Assembly (NCBI GenBank): GCA_020849155.1
Contig: JADLGU010000302.1
Span: 1-59,810, forward strand
Direction: 5' to 3'
Length of the DNA: 59,810 bases
DNA from: Rhodocyclaceae bacterium
GTDB taxonomy: Bacteria; Pseudomonadota; Gammaproteobacteria; Burkholderiales; Rhodocyclaceae
The notes beneath the pieces are model-generated. The model had not been told where the DNA came from and made no database searches. It saw nothing but the letters and a program-made list of their open reading frames with translations. Positions 1-8,718 of this stretch are shown here, one piece after another. How positions within the stretch are numbered: the first letter of the stretch is position 1; each line of letters opens with the position of its first letter. The translations under genes were made by a program, and so were the position numbers.

Positions 1-626
1 AGATCGCCCGCCGCCTCATCACGCGCATCGGCGACCGCTGCGCCGAGGCCTGCCGCAAGATCGGCTACCGCGGCGCCGGCACCTTCGAGTTCCTCTTCGA
101 GGACAACGAGTTCTACTTCATCGAGATGAACACCCGCCTGCAGGTCGAGCACCCGGTGACGGAGTTCATCACCGGCATCGATCTGGTGCAACAGCAGATC
201 CGCGTCGCCGCCGGGGAGAAGCTGGCGCTGCGCCAGCGCGAGATCGAGCTGAAGGGCCATGCCATCGAGTGCCGCATCAACGCCGAGGACCCCTTCAAGT
301 TCACCCCCTCGCCGGGGCGCATCGCCTCCTACCACCCGCCCGGCGGCCCCGGCATCCGGGTCGACTCGCACGTCTATTCCGGCTACAACGTGCCGCCGCA
401 CTACGACTCGATGATCGGCAAGCTGATCGCCTACGGCGACACCCGCGACCAGGCCATCCGCCGCATGCGCATCGCCCTCTCGGAAATGGTGGTCGAGGGC
501 ATCAAGACCAACATCCCGCTGCACCAGGAGCTGATGCACGACCATCGCTTCATCAAGGGCGGCACCAGCATCCATTACCTGGAACAAAAGCTGGCCGCCA
601 AGGGCGAAACCGCGAAGGGTAAGTAA
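1..626 (+). CDS. accC: Biotin carboxylase subunit of acetyl-CoA carboxylase, 3' part only
   Basis: The reading frame is open from base 3 and runs to a TAA at 624-626, so the gene begins upstream of the window and about 207 C-terminal residues are visible. AccC carboxylates the biotin of AccB in the cytoplasm, using ATP and bicarbonate, as the first step of fatty-acid synthesis. The segment EMNTRLQVEHPVTE holds the Glu, Asn and Arg of the biotin carboxylase active site, and the C-terminal lid (ECRINAEDP) follows. The next gene, prmA, starts 6 bases later on the same strand, a common arrangement in betaproteobacteria. Family assignment is secure; only the start is missing. Confidence 0.96.
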   Translation, partial: IARRLITRIGDRCAEACRKIGYRGAGTFEFLFEDNEFYFIEMNTRLQVEHPVTEFITGIDLVQQQIRVAAGEKLALRQREIELKGHAIECRINAEDPFKFTPSPGRIASYHPPGGPGIRVDSHVYSGYNVPPHYDSMIGKLIAYGDTRDQAIRRMRIALSEMVVEGIKTNIPLHQELMHDHRFIKGGTSIHYLEQKLAAKGETAKGK

Positions 627-632
627 GCCCTC

Positions 633-1523
633 ATGTGGCTCTCCGTCGCGTTCGCCGCCGAGGCCGCCCATGTCGAGGCCCTGTCCGAGGCCCTGCTGGC
701 GCTGGGCGCGCTCTCGGTCGGGGTGGAGGACGCCGACGCCGGCACCGACCGCGAAACGCCGCAATTCGGCGAGCCGGGCAGTTCGCCGGCGCCCCTTTGG
801 GCCAGGAGCCGCGTCGTCGCGCTCTTCGAGAAAAATGCCGACATCCCGCTGATTGCCGCCGCCGCGGCCGGCCAGGCCGGCCTGGCCGGCACGCCCCGCT
901 ACGAGGTGAGTGAAGTCGCCGAGCAGGACTGGGTGCGCCTGACCCAGTCCCAGTTCGAGCCGATCCGCATCAATCAACGGCTGTGGATCGTCCCCTCCTG
1001 GCATCGGGCGCCGGATCCCGCCGCGATCAGCCTGGAACTGGATCCCGGGCTGGCCTTCGGCACCGGCAGCCACCCGACCACCCGGCTGTGCCTGGAGTGG
1101 CTGTGCGACAACGTCCTCCCCGGCGTCAGCGTGCTCGATTACGGCTGCGGTTCGGGTATATTAGCCATCGCGTCAGCCAGGCTGGGAGCCGCCACCGTCA
1201 CCGGCGTGGATATCGACCGGAATGCCCTGCTGGCCGCGGCCGGCAACGCCGAGCGCAACCGCGCAGAAGTGCGGCTCGTCCATTCCGGCCAGCCGCTGGA
1301 CATGCAATTCGACATCGTGGTCGCCAACATCCTCACCAATCCGCTCTGCGTCCTGGCCCCGCTGCTCGCCGCGCGCATCCGGCCTGGCGGCCGCATCGCC
1401 CTCTCCGGCATCCTGACCGCCCAGGCGGATCAGGTGCGCGCCGCCTATGCGCCACTTGTCGATCTGGCCGTGCGGGCCGAGCTGGAAGGGTGGGTTCTGC
1501 TGGAAGGCCGGCGACCTTGCTGA
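633..1523 (+). CDS. prmA: Ribosomal protein L11 methyltransferase
   Basis: The 296-residue product matches the usual PrmA length. PrmA trimethylates ribosomal protein L11 using S-adenosylmethionine. The N-terminal half is the L11-recognition domain. FGTGSHPTT (residues 142-150), DYGCGSG (169-175, SAM motif I) and NILTNPL (232-238) are PrmA signatures. The ATG at 633 lies just after accC, and its TGA at 1521 overlaps the TTG start of the next gene, so translation is probably coupled. Confidence 0.96.
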   Translation: MWLSVAFAAEAAHVEALSEALLALGALSVGVEDADAGTDRETPQFGEPGSSPAPLWARSRVVALFEKNADIPLIAAAAAGQAGLAGTPRYEVSEVAEQDWVRLTQSQFEPIRINQRLWIVPSWHRAPDPAAISLELDPGLAFGTGSHPTTRLCLEWLCDNVLPGVSVLDYGCGSGILAIASARLGAATVTGVDIDRNALLAAAGNAERNRAEVRLVHSGQPLDMQFDIVVANILTNPLCVLAPLLAARIRPGGRIALSGILTAQADQVRAAYAPLVDLAVRAELEGWVLLEGRRPC

Positions 1524-2281
1524 CCACCCATTGTCCGACCTGCAGCACCGCCTTCCGGGTGACGCCGGACCAGCTCAAGGCCCGCGCCGGCAAGGTCCGT
1601 TGCGGCCACTGCGACTCGGTGTTCAACGCCCTGGAATCGCTCGAGGACCTGTCCCGCGCCCAGCCGGAAGCGGATAGCGCCGCGCCGGAACCCCCTCCGG
1701 CCGAACCGCCGCAAACCCCTATCGAACCAGAGACCGAGCCTCCAGCCGTTTCCGAGCCGGAAATCGGGGTAGAGATCGCGCCCGAGGCCGCAGCGGTCCG
1801 GCGCGGACCCAAGCTGGCCTGGAGCTTTGCCGGCCTTGCCGGGATCGCCCTGCTGGTTTTGCAGGCTGCCTATCTGTTCCGGGCCGAATTGTCGGTTTCC
1901 CAGCCGGACCTGGTCCCGCTGCTGGAGGAGATGTGCACCGTGCTCGAATGCGACATCCCCCTGCCGCGCAAGGCCGATCTGGTCGGCATCGAGACTTCGG
2001 ACTTGCATCCCGACCCGCAACAGAAAACAATGCTGGTGCTGGTGGCGACGCTGAAGAATCGCGCGCCCTTCGTTCAGGCCTACCCCCACCTGGAACTGAC
2101 CCTGACCGACACGCGCGATCAGCCCGTGCTGCGCAAGGTCCTGGCTCCGGAAGACTACCTGGCACAGGGCGTGGACGCCCGCGGCGGCTTTGCCGCCAAC
2201 GGCGACCTGGCGGTCAATCTGTGGCTGGATCCGGGCGAGACCGGCGCCAGCGGCTACCGGCTGTACCTGTTCTACCCCTGA
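1517..2281 (+). CDS. Zinc-ribbon and DUF3426 domain membrane protein
   Basis: The 254-residue protein starts with a zinc ribbon: CxxC pairs at residues 6/9 and 29/32, the MJ0042-type fold. A Pro/Glu-rich linker, one membrane helix at about residues 98-120 and a C-terminal DUF3426 domain follow. This architecture is typical of betaproteobacterial proteins found next to prmA; their function is not established. The start is taken as TTG at 1517, which overlaps the prmA stop and places the zinc ribbon at the very N-terminus. No in-frame ATG lies near this point. Confidence 0.85.
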   Translation: MLTTHCPTCSTAFRVTPDQLKARAGKVRCGHCDSVFNALESLEDLSRAQPEADSAAPEPPPAEPPQTPIEPETEPPAVSEPEIGVEIAPEAAAVRRGPKLAWSFAGLAGIALLVLQAAYLFRAELSVSQPDLVPLLEEMCTVLECDIPLPRKADLVGIETSDLHPDPQQKTMLVLVATLKNRAPFVQAYPHLELTLTDTRDQPVLRKVLAPEDYLAQGVDARGGFAANGDLAVNLWLDPGETGASGYRLYLFYP

Positions 2282-2305
2282 CCACCTCAACAAGGAGACG
2301 ACAAC

Positions 2306-2809
2306 ATGACGACCGTAACCCTCGGCGGCAACCCCATCCACCTGAGCGGCGAGATGCCCAAGCCCGGCAACGCGGCGCCGGCCTTCTCGCTGGTCGCCGC
2401 CGACCTACGCGACCTGGGCCTGAAGGATTTCGCCGGCAAGCGCAAGGTGCTCAACATCGTGCCGAGCCTGGACACCCCGGTGTGCGCCACTTCGACCCGC
2501 AAGTTCAACGAGCAGGCCGGAAGCCTGCCCAATACCGTGGTGCTGGTGATCTCGGCCGACCTGCCCTTCGCCATGAAGCGCTTCTGCGAGACCGAGGGGC
2601 TGAAGAACGTGGTGTCGCTATCCACCATGCGCGGCCGGGAATTCATGAAATCCTACGGCGTCGGCATCGAGGACGGGCCGCTGGCCGGCGTCACCGCCCG
2701 GGCGGTGCTCGTCATCGACGAGAACGACAAGGTGACCTACACCGAGCTGGTTCCCGAGATCAAGCAGGAGCCCAACTACGACGCCGCGCTCGCCGCCCTG
2801 AAAAAATAA
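2306..2809 (+). CDS. tpx: Thiol peroxidase, Tpx (2-Cys peroxiredoxin)
   Basis: The 167-residue product is full length for Tpx, which reduces hydrogen and alkyl peroxides at the expense of thioredoxin. The peroxidatic cysteine is Cys60 in SLDTPVC and the resolving cysteine is Cys94 in KRFC, the same spacing as the E. coli enzyme. A good ribosome-binding site, AAGGAG at 2292-2297, lies 8 bases before the ATG. The PfkB kinase gene follows 19 bases later. Confidence 0.96.
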   Translation: MTTVTLGGNPIHLSGEMPKPGNAAPAFSLVAADLRDLGLKDFAGKRKVLNIVPSLDTPVCATSTRKFNEQAGSLPNTVVLVISADLPFAMKRFCETEGLKNVVSLSTMRGREFMKSYGVGIEDGPLAGVTARAVLVIDENDKVTYTELVPEIKQEPNYDAALAALKK

Positions 2810-2828
2810 CCCGGAGGATCCCCGCGCA

Positions 2829-3764
2829 ATGAGGACGCTGATCTGCGGCTCGATGGCCTACGACACCATCATGGTGTTCCACGACCGCTTCAAAAACCAC
2901 ATCCTGCCCGACCAGCTGCACATCCTCAACGTCGCCTTCCACGTGCCGGACATGCGGCGCGAATACGGCGGCTGCGCGGGGAACATCGCCTACAGCCTGC
3001 GGCTGCTCGGCGGCGAGCCGCTCATCATGGCCACCGTCGGCGAGGACAGCGGGCCCTACCTGCAGCGCCTGGAGCGGCTGGGGCTGGACCGCAGCCATAT
3101 CCAGGAGGTGCCCTCGACCTTCACCGCCCAGGCCTTCATCACCACCGACCTCGACGACAACCAGATCACCGCCTTCCATCCGGGGGCGATGAACTACTCG
3201 CATCTGAATCACGTCGCCGATGCACGGGAGCTGACGGTCGGCATCGTCGCGCCCGACGGCCGCGAAGGCATGCTGCAGCACGCCCAGGAGTTCCACGACG
3301 CCGGGGTGCCCTTCATCTTCGACCCGGGCCAGGGCCTGCCGCTGTTCAACGGCGAGGAACTGCTCGATTTCCTGCAGCTGGCCGACTATTGCTGCGTCAA
3401 CGACTACGAGGCCAAACTGCTTTCGGACAAGACCGGGCGCCCCATCGAGGAGCTGGCCGGCATGGTGCGCGCGCTGATCGTCACGCTGGGAGCCGACGGC
3501 GCGCAGATCCATGCCGACGGTCAACGCCTCGACATCCCCAGCGTTAAGCCGGATGAACTTATCGACCCGACCGGCTGCGGCGACGCCTTCCGCGCCGGCC
3601 TGCTGTATGGCATCGCCAGCGGCATGGGCTGGGACAAGGCGGGACGCCTGGCCTCGCTGATGGGGTCGATCAAGATCGCCCACCGCGGCGGCCAGAACCA
3701 CAAGGCGGCGCGGGAACAAGTCGCCGAGCGCTACCGGGCCGCCTTCGGCCACTCACTTTGGTAG
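2829..3764 (+). CDS. PfkB-family carbohydrate/nucleoside kinase
   Basis: This 311-residue kinase of the ribokinase/PfkB family resembles adenosine-kinase-like members. GGCAGN (residues 47-52) is the substrate-binding motif and DPTGCGD (246-252) contains the catalytic Asp252 and the anion hole. The substrate cannot be set from sequence alone; adenosine or another nucleoside or sugar is possible. GGAGG occurs shortly before the ATG. The next gene starts 8 bases after the stop. Confidence 0.88.
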   Translation: MRTLICGSMAYDTIMVFHDRFKNHILPDQLHILNVAFHVPDMRREYGGCAGNIAYSLRLLGGEPLIMATVGEDSGPYLQRLERLGLDRSHIQEVPSTFTAQAFITTDLDDNQITAFHPGAMNYSHLNHVADARELTVGIVAPDGREGMLQHAQEFHDAGVPFIFDPGQGLPLFNGEELLDFLQLADYCCVNDYEAKLLSDKTGRPIEELAGMVRALIVTLGADGAQIHADGQRLDIPSVKPDELIDPTGCGDAFRAGLLYGIASGMGWDKAGRLASLMGSIKIAHRGGQNHKAAREQVAERYRAAFGHSLW

Positions 3765-3772
3765 GAAATCGA

Positions 3773-4225
3773 ATGAATCGCTTGCCGCTCGTCCTTGCCC
3801 TCGCCGCCGCAACCGTTCTCGCCGGCTGCGCCTCCAGCCAGTCCGGCAGCGCCTACGAGCGGCGCCAGGCACGGCAGGAAATGTCGGTGCGGCTGGGGGT
3901 GGTGGAAAGCGTGCGCCGCGTCACCATCGAAGGCACCAAGTCGCCGGTGGGCGCAGTCGCCGGCGCCGGCCTGGGCGGCCTGGCCGGAAGCAACATCGGC
4001 CGCGGCCGCGGCTCGACCGCCGGCGCCATCGTCGGCGCCGTGATCGGCGGCGTGGCCGGCTCGGCGGTCGAGGAGCAGGTCACCAAGAAGGAAGGCCTGG
4101 AGATCACCGTCAAGCTCGACAGCGGCGAACTGATCGCCGTCACCCAGGAAGCCGACGAAACCTTCCACCCCGGCGAACGCGTGCGCGTGCTCAGGGGCAG
4201 CGGCGCCTCGCGGGTCACCCACTAG
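3773..4225 (+). CDS. Glycine-zipper outer-membrane lipoprotein (SlyB/17 kDa antigen type)
   Basis: The 150-residue protein begins with a lipoprotein signal peptide ending in the lipobox LAGC, so it should be lipidated at that Cys. A glycine-zipper hairpin follows (GAVAGAGLGGLAG... then AGAIVGAVIGGVAG), then a small C-terminal domain. This is the 2TM glycine-zipper family of envelope lipoproteins. The ATG at 3773 follows a TAGGAAATCG stretch and gives a proper signal peptide; an upstream in-frame ATG at 3758 would prefix charged residues. Its end overlaps the convergent apaH by 11 bases. Confidence 0.88.
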   Translation: MNRLPLVLALAAATVLAGCASSQSGSAYERRQARQEMSVRLGVVESVRRVTIEGTKSPVGAVAGAGLGGLAGSNIGRGRGSTAGAIVGAVIGGVAGSAVEEQVTKKEGLEITVKLDSGELIAVTQEADETFHPGERVRVLRGSGASRVTH

Positions 4226-5039
4226 CGGCGACATCCTCCCCCGAGCAATCGACCTGGTACACCTTGCGCTCGGGCAGCCGCAGCGCGGTCAGGTGACGCC
4301 CCCAAAGGCAGCCCGAATCCAGCGCCAGCAGGTTCGGCTCGATCTTCAGGCCCAGCGCCGACCAGTGGCCGGTGACCAGCACATGGTCGGCGCTGCGGCG
4401 TCCGGGCACGGCGAACCAGGGCAGGTAGCCCGCCGGCGCATCGGCCACCTCGCCCTTGGTCTTGAATTCCATCACGCCGTCGGCGGAACAGAAACGCATC
4501 CGCGTCATGGCGTTGACGATCACCCGCAGGCGCGGCCAGCCGAAAAGTCGGTCTCGCCAGTACGGCGGTTCGCTGCCCCACATGTTGGCCAGGAACTCGC
4601 GGTAATTCTCTGCCCGTAGCGCGGCCTCCACCTCGCCGGCCAGCTTGCGCGCCTTGGCCACCGTCCATTGCGGCAGCAGGCCGGCATGCACCAGCACGTG
4701 GCCGGCCTCGACATGCATCATCGGGCGGTGGCGCAGCCAGGCCAGCAGTTCCTCGCGATCCGGCGCGGCCAGGATCGCATCGAGCGTGTCGTCGGCGCGC
4801 TTCTTGGAACATCCTTCGGCCAGCATGACGAGATGCAGATCGTGGTTGCCCAGCACGGTGATCGCCGCCTCGCCCAGCCCCTTGACGAAGCGCAGCGTCT
4901 CCAGCGAATGCGCCCCCCGATTGACCAGATCACCGACCAGCCAGAGCCGGTCGCGCGCCGGGTCGAAGCGGATCAGGTCGAGCAGGCGGCGGAAGGAATC
5001 GAAGCAGCCTTGGATGTCGCCGATGGCGTAGGTGGCCAC
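4215..5039 (-). CDS. apaH: Symmetrical bis(5'-nucleosyl)-tetraphosphatase (Ap4A hydrolase)
   Basis: The 274-residue product matches ApaH, a metallophosphatase that splits Ap4A into two ADP. The metal-binding motifs GDIQG, GDLVNRG and GNHD appear in order near residues 7, 36 and 65. The start is a GTG at 5037-5039, giving VATYAIGDIQG; no nearer ATG exists and the upstream gene stops at 5044. It lies only 4 bases downstream of the glycan dehydratase gene and is therefore probably the last gene of the long minus-strand unit. Confidence 0.94.
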   Translation of the reverse strand: MATYAIGDIQGCFDSFRRLLDLIRFDPARDRLWLVGDLVNRGAHSLETLRFVKGLGEAAITVLGNHDLHLVMLAEGCSKKRADDTLDAILAAPDREELLAWLRHRPMMHVEAGHVLVHAGLLPQWTVAKARKLAGEVEAALRAENYREFLANMWGSEPPYWRDRLFGWPRLRVIVNAMTRMRFCSADGVMEFKTKGEVADAPAGYLPWFAVPGRRSADHVLVTGHWSALGLKIEPNLLALDSGCLWGRHLTALRLPERKVYQVDCSGEDVAASG

Positions 5040-5043
5040 GAAT

Positions 5044-6873
5044 TCAGGAATTGCAGGAAGGTTGGTATTCCGGCACCAGTCGCGCCAGTTGCCGCTTGAC
5101 GGCCTGCTCGTCCTTTGGCGCGCCTTCCAGCCAGGCCCGCAATGCCGCCAGTTCGGCCAAGGGAAGCGCAACCTGCGCCCGGGCGATGCGCAATTTAGGG
5201 TGCGGCGTCGGCAATGTCTGCTCGCCGTCGGCGAGCAGTTCCTCATAGAGCTTCTCGCCCGGACGCAGGCCGGTGAAGACGATCTTGATCTCTTCCTCGG
5301 TGTAGCCGGTGAGGCGGATCATGTCGCGGGCCAGATCGACGATCTTCACCGGCTCGCCCATGTCGAGCACGAAGATCTCGCCGCCCTGGCCCATCAGGCC
5401 GGCCTGCAGCACCAGCTGCGCCGCCTCGGGGATCAGCATGAAGTAGCGGATGATGTCGGGGTGGGTCACCGTCACCGGCCCGCCGCGGGCGATCTGCTCG
5501 CGGAAGCGCGGGATCACACTGCCGCTGCTGCCCAGCACGTTGCCGAAGCGGACGGTGACGAAGTGGGTGTCCCGGCTCTCCGCCTGCAAGGTCTGGCAGA
5601 CCATTTCGGCCAGGCGCTTGCTGGCGCCCATCACGTTGGTCGGGTTCACCGCCTTGTCGGTGGACACCATGACGAACTTGCCGACGCCCGCCGCCATCGC
5701 CGCGCGCGCCACGCGCCAGGTGCCGAGCACGTTGTTGCGCACCGCAGCCCAGGCGTTCTCGTTCTCCATCAGCGGCACGTGCTTGTAGGCGGCGGCGTGG
5801 AAGACCACTTCCGGCCGATGCATGGCGAAGGCGGCGCTCAGGCTGGCTTCGTCCTTGACGTCGCCGACGACGCAGGCAACGCCGATCTCCCTGAAGTCGC
5901 TCGCAAACTCCTGCTCGATGCGGTAAAGGGCGTACTCGGACTGCTCGAAAAATACCAGCCGGGACGGTGCGTAACGTGCGATCTGGCGGCACAGCTCGGA
6001 ACCTATCGATCCGCCGGCGCCGGTCACCATCACACGCCTGCCCGTCAGTAGATGGTGCAACCCCTCGTCGTCGAGCTGGATTGGGTCGCGGCCGAGCAGG
6101 TCTTCCAGCTCGACCTTGCGCACCTGCGAGACGGACAGCTTGCCTGAAAGGACGTCCGCCATCGCTGGAACGGTCAATACGGCGAGGCTGGCGGCGCCTG
6201 CCAGTTCGGCCGCTCTGCGCCTCTGTGAAGCCGAGGATGATGGCATGGCGATGATGGCATGCGTCACACCCAGACGCTCGGCTTGGATCGCGACCGAATC
6301 GAAACTCCCAAGTACCGGGATCCCGTCAATATCGCGGCCGCGCTTGCTGCCGTCATCGTCCAGCAACCCCACCACTCGCCAGTCCCTGCTGTGCTTCAGT
6401 TCGCGCAGCAGCGCCATGGCAGCATCGCCGGCGCCCATCACCAGAACCGGCTCTCCTTCAAACCGTACCCCACCATACAGCTGCCGTTCGCGCCAGGCGC
6501 GATAAAGAAAGCGCGTGCCGCCCATCGCCATGATCAGCAGCAACGGCTGCAGGATCAGCACCGAGCGCGGCAGGTCGCGCAGCTGGAACATGAACACGCA
6601 GGCGCCAACCAGCACCGCTGCCAGGCCGACCGTCAGCACGATGCGCTGCAGGTCCTTCACACTGACGTAGCGCCACATGCCGCGATACACGCCGAAGGCG
6701 ACGAACACCGCACCGTGCACTGGCAGGACCCAGAGCAGGCCGTCGAACATCCCGCGCAGGTAGGTCTGCGGAATGTCCAGGTTGAAGCGAAGCCAGTACG
6801 CCAGCAGCCACGCCACGGCTGCCGCAGAAAGATCGAGGCAGACGATGGCGAGATGGCGAAGATACAGTTTCAT
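5044..6873 (-). CDS. pglF: Membrane-bound UDP-GlcNAc 4,6-dehydratase, PglF/WbpM/FlaA1-large family
   Basis: The 609-residue protein has about four N-terminal membrane helices (residues 1-120), a first Rossmann domain (GAGDAA near 148) and a C-terminal dehydratase domain with GAGGSIGS at 286-293. STDKAVNP (404-411) and NVMGASK (413-419) give the Thr-Asp-Lys and Met-Lys arrangement of WbpM-type enzymes, where Met replaces the usual SDR Tyr. Family members make UDP-2-acetamido-4-keto-6-deoxyglucose at the inner membrane. The aminotransferase, acetyltransferase and phosphoglycosyl transferase genes upstream complete a bacillosamine-type set. Its ATG overlaps the preceding stop by 4 bases. Confidence 0.9.
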   Translation of the reverse strand: MKLYLRHLAIVCLDLSAAAVAWLLAYWLRFNLDIPQTYLRGMFDGLLWVLPVHGAVFVAFGVYRGMWRYVSVKDLQRIVLTVGLAAVLVGACVFMFQLRDLPRSVLILQPLLLIMAMGGTRFLYRAWRERQLYGGVRFEGEPVLVMGAGDAAMALLRELKHSRDWRVVGLLDDDGSKRGRDIDGIPVLGSFDSVAIQAERLGVTHAIIAMPSSSASQRRRAAELAGAASLAVLTVPAMADVLSGKLSVSQVRKVELEDLLGRDPIQLDDEGLHHLLTGRRVMVTGAGGSIGSELCRQIARYAPSRLVFFEQSEYALYRIEQEFASDFREIGVACVVGDVKDEASLSAAFAMHRPEVVFHAAAYKHVPLMENENAWAAVRNNVLGTWRVARAAMAAGVGKFVMVSTDKAVNPTNVMGASKRLAEMVCQTLQAESRDTHFVTVRFGNVLGSSGSVIPRFREQIARGGPVTVTHPDIIRYFMLIPEAAQLVLQAGLMGQGGEIFVLDMGEPVKIVDLARDMIRLTGYTEEEIKIVFTGLRPGEKLYEELLADGEQTLPTPHPKLRIARAQVALPLAELAALRAWLEGAPKDEQAVKRQLARLVPEYQPSCNS

Positions 6874-8090
6874 CGCGCCGCCTTGCGCATCACCTTGGCG
6901 ACGGCCGCAACCGTTTCAGCCATTTCCGCCTCGCCCAACGTCGGATGCACCAGGAACATCAGACTGGTTTCACCCAGCCGCCGGGCAACCGGCAGGCGGG
7001 AGGCCGGCCCCCAGCCGCGGTCCGTGAAAGCACGCTCGCGGTAGATTTCCGAACAGCTGCCGGCAAAGCAGGGCACACCTTCGGCATTGATCGCCTCGTT
7101 GACCCGCGTCGCGTCCCAGTCCGGCGCCAGGGCGTCCGGCTCGACGAAGGCGTAGTACTTGTAATAGGCATGGCCAACGTCGGCCGGCGGCCGCGTCAAG
7201 CGCAGGCCGGGAATGCCGGCAAAGCCGGCGTCGAGCTGCGCCGCGTTGCGCCGCCGCTCCGCCAGCCACTGCGGCAGCTTGTCGAGCTGCCGCCGGCCGA
7301 TCGCCGCCTGCATCTCGGTCATGCGGTAGTTGCTGCCGAAGGATTCGTGCAGCCAGCGGAAACCCGGCGGATGCGCGCGGTTGAAGACGGCGTCGTAGCT
7401 CTTGCCGTGATCCTTGTAGGCCCAGGCCTTTTCCCACAGGCCGGCATCGTTCGTCACCAGCATGCCGCCCTCGCCGCCAGTGGTCATGATCTTGTCCTGG
7501 CAGAACGAGAAGGCCGCGCAGTCGCCCAGTCCGCCCGCCGGCCGCCCCTTGTAGGTGGCGCCGTGCGCCTGGGCGCAGTCCTCGATGACCTTGATGCCGC
7601 GGCTGCGCGCCAGCGCCATGATCGGTTCCATGTCGCAGGGCCAGCCGGCCAGGTGCACCGCGATGATGGCGCGCGTGCGCAAAGTCAGCACCCGCGACAC
7701 GGCGTCGGCCGTCAGGTTCTGGCTGACCGGATCGACATCGGCGACCACCGGCAAGGCGCCGCGCGCCACGGCGCAGCTGGCCGAGGCGATGAAGGTGCGC
7801 GCCGGCACGATCACCTCGTCGCCCGGCCCGACGCCCAGCGCATGCAGGGCGAGTTCCAGCGCCAGCGTGCCGTTGGCGAGCGAGACGGCGTGGCGCATGC
7901 CCGTATGGGCGGCGTACGCCTCCTCGAAGCGGCGGCACTCCTCGCCGGTCCAGTAGTTCACCCGCCCGGAAGCGAGCACGGCTCCGGCCGCGTCGACTTC
8001 GTCCTGCCCGAAGACCGGCCAGGGCGGAAACGGCGCCGCGCGCACGGGCTGCCCTCCCTCGATCGCCAGTCGGTCCTGTCCGAATTGCAT
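6870..8090 (-). CDS. pglE: DegT/DnrJ/EryC1/StrS aminotransferase, PglE-like
   Basis: This is a 406-residue PLP-dependent sugar aminotransferase. The PLP lysine is Lys200 in CQDK, followed by TTGGEGG; EDCAQAHGA is the conserved PLP-contact segment. In this context it should transfer an amino group from glutamate to the 4-keto carbon of the dehydratase product. The chosen start is ATG 8088-8090, overlapping the preceding TGA by one base; a GTG directly before it (8091-8093) is an alternative. It is also a candidate to serve the nonulosonate pathway, which lacks its own aminotransferase gene nearby. Confidence 0.9.
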   Translation of the reverse strand: MQFGQDRLAIEGGQPVRAAPFPPWPVFGQDEVDAAGAVLASGRVNYWTGEECRRFEEAYAAHTGMRHAVSLANGTLALELALHALGVGPGDEVIVPARTFIASASCAVARGALPVVADVDPVSQNLTADAVSRVLTLRTRAIIAVHLAGWPCDMEPIMALARSRGIKVIEDCAQAHGATYKGRPAGGLGDCAAFSFCQDKIMTTGGEGGMLVTNDAGLWEKAWAYKDHGKSYDAVFNRAHPPGFRWLHESFGSNYRMTEMQAAIGRRQLDKLPQWLAERRRNAAQLDAGFAGIPGLRLTRPPADVGHAYYKYYAFVEPDALAPDWDATRVNEAINAEGVPCFAGSCSEIYRERAFTDRGWGPASRLPVARRLGETSLMFLVHPTLGEAEMAETVAAVAKVMRKAAR

Positions 8091-8692
8091 CACCCGCTCT
8101 TCTCCATGTCACGCGCCGCCACCGTGCCCGCCTTGAGGAGCAGCCAGGCGCCCACCCTCACGCCGGGCAACACCACGGCGCCCGCGCCGATCAGCGCGCC
8201 GGCGCCGATGCGGGCGCCGCCGCACAGCACCGCGCCGGGCGCAACATGCACGGCTTCCTCGATTTCGCAATCGTGCTCCACGACGGCGCCGCTGTTGATG
8301 ATGGCGTTGGCGCCGATGCGTGCCTCGGCATTCACGATGGCGCCGGGCATGACGAGCGCGCCCGCGCCGATCGTCGCCGAGGGCGCCACCACCGCGGCCG
8401 GGTGCGCCACGCTCAGCAGCAACATCCCCTGCGACGCAATCCAGCGGGCCACCTCCAGGCGCGCCCGGTTGTCGCCGATGGCGACGATGACGCCGTCGAT
8501 CTCGCCGCGGCGGGCGAGCAGCGCTTCGCGTCCGCCGGCGACTGGCCTGCCGAGGATCGTCGCGCCCGTCTGCGGCTTGTCGTCCAACACGCAGGCCAGG
8601 TCCAGGGCGGGATTGCACTGGATGGCGTCGACCACCACCTTGCCGTGCCCGCCGGCGCCGAATACCGCGATCCGCTGCTTTCGATGCTCCAT
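8090..8692 (-). CDS. pglD: Sugar O/N-acetyltransferase, PglD/NeuD family
   Basis: The 200-residue protein has an N-terminal Rossmann-like segment (FGAGGHGK) and a C-terminal left-handed beta-helix of hexapeptide repeats. VVEHDC supplies the catalytic His of PglD-type enzymes and HVAPGAVLCGG is the acetyl-CoA-binding turn. It most likely acetylates the 4-amino group of UDP-4-amino-FucNAc-like or QuiNAc sugars. ATG 8690-8692 gives the standard family N-terminus. It lies between the phosphoglycosyl transferase (26-base gap) and the aminotransferase (one-base overlap). Confidence 0.88.
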   Translation of the reverse strand: MEHRKQRIAVFGAGGHGKVVVDAIQCNPALDLACVLDDKPQTGATILGRPVAGGREALLARRGEIDGVIVAIGDNRARLEVARWIASQGMLLLSVAHPAAVVAPSATIGAGALVMPGAIVNAEARIGANAIINSGAVVEHDCEIEEAVHVAPGAVLCGGARIGAGALIGAGAVVLPGVRVGAWLLLKAGTVAARDMEKSG

Positions 8693-8718
8693 GCGTCCCC
8701 CTTGTCGCAGTGGCGTCC

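Noticed and set aside
575..892. Many long open frames antisense to or overlapping the listed genes (example given)
   Set aside because: In this G+C-rich DNA stop codons are rare, so shadow frames are common. They lack recognisable domains, starts with ribosome-binding sites, or sensible amino-acid composition (often Arg/Ala/Pro-rich).
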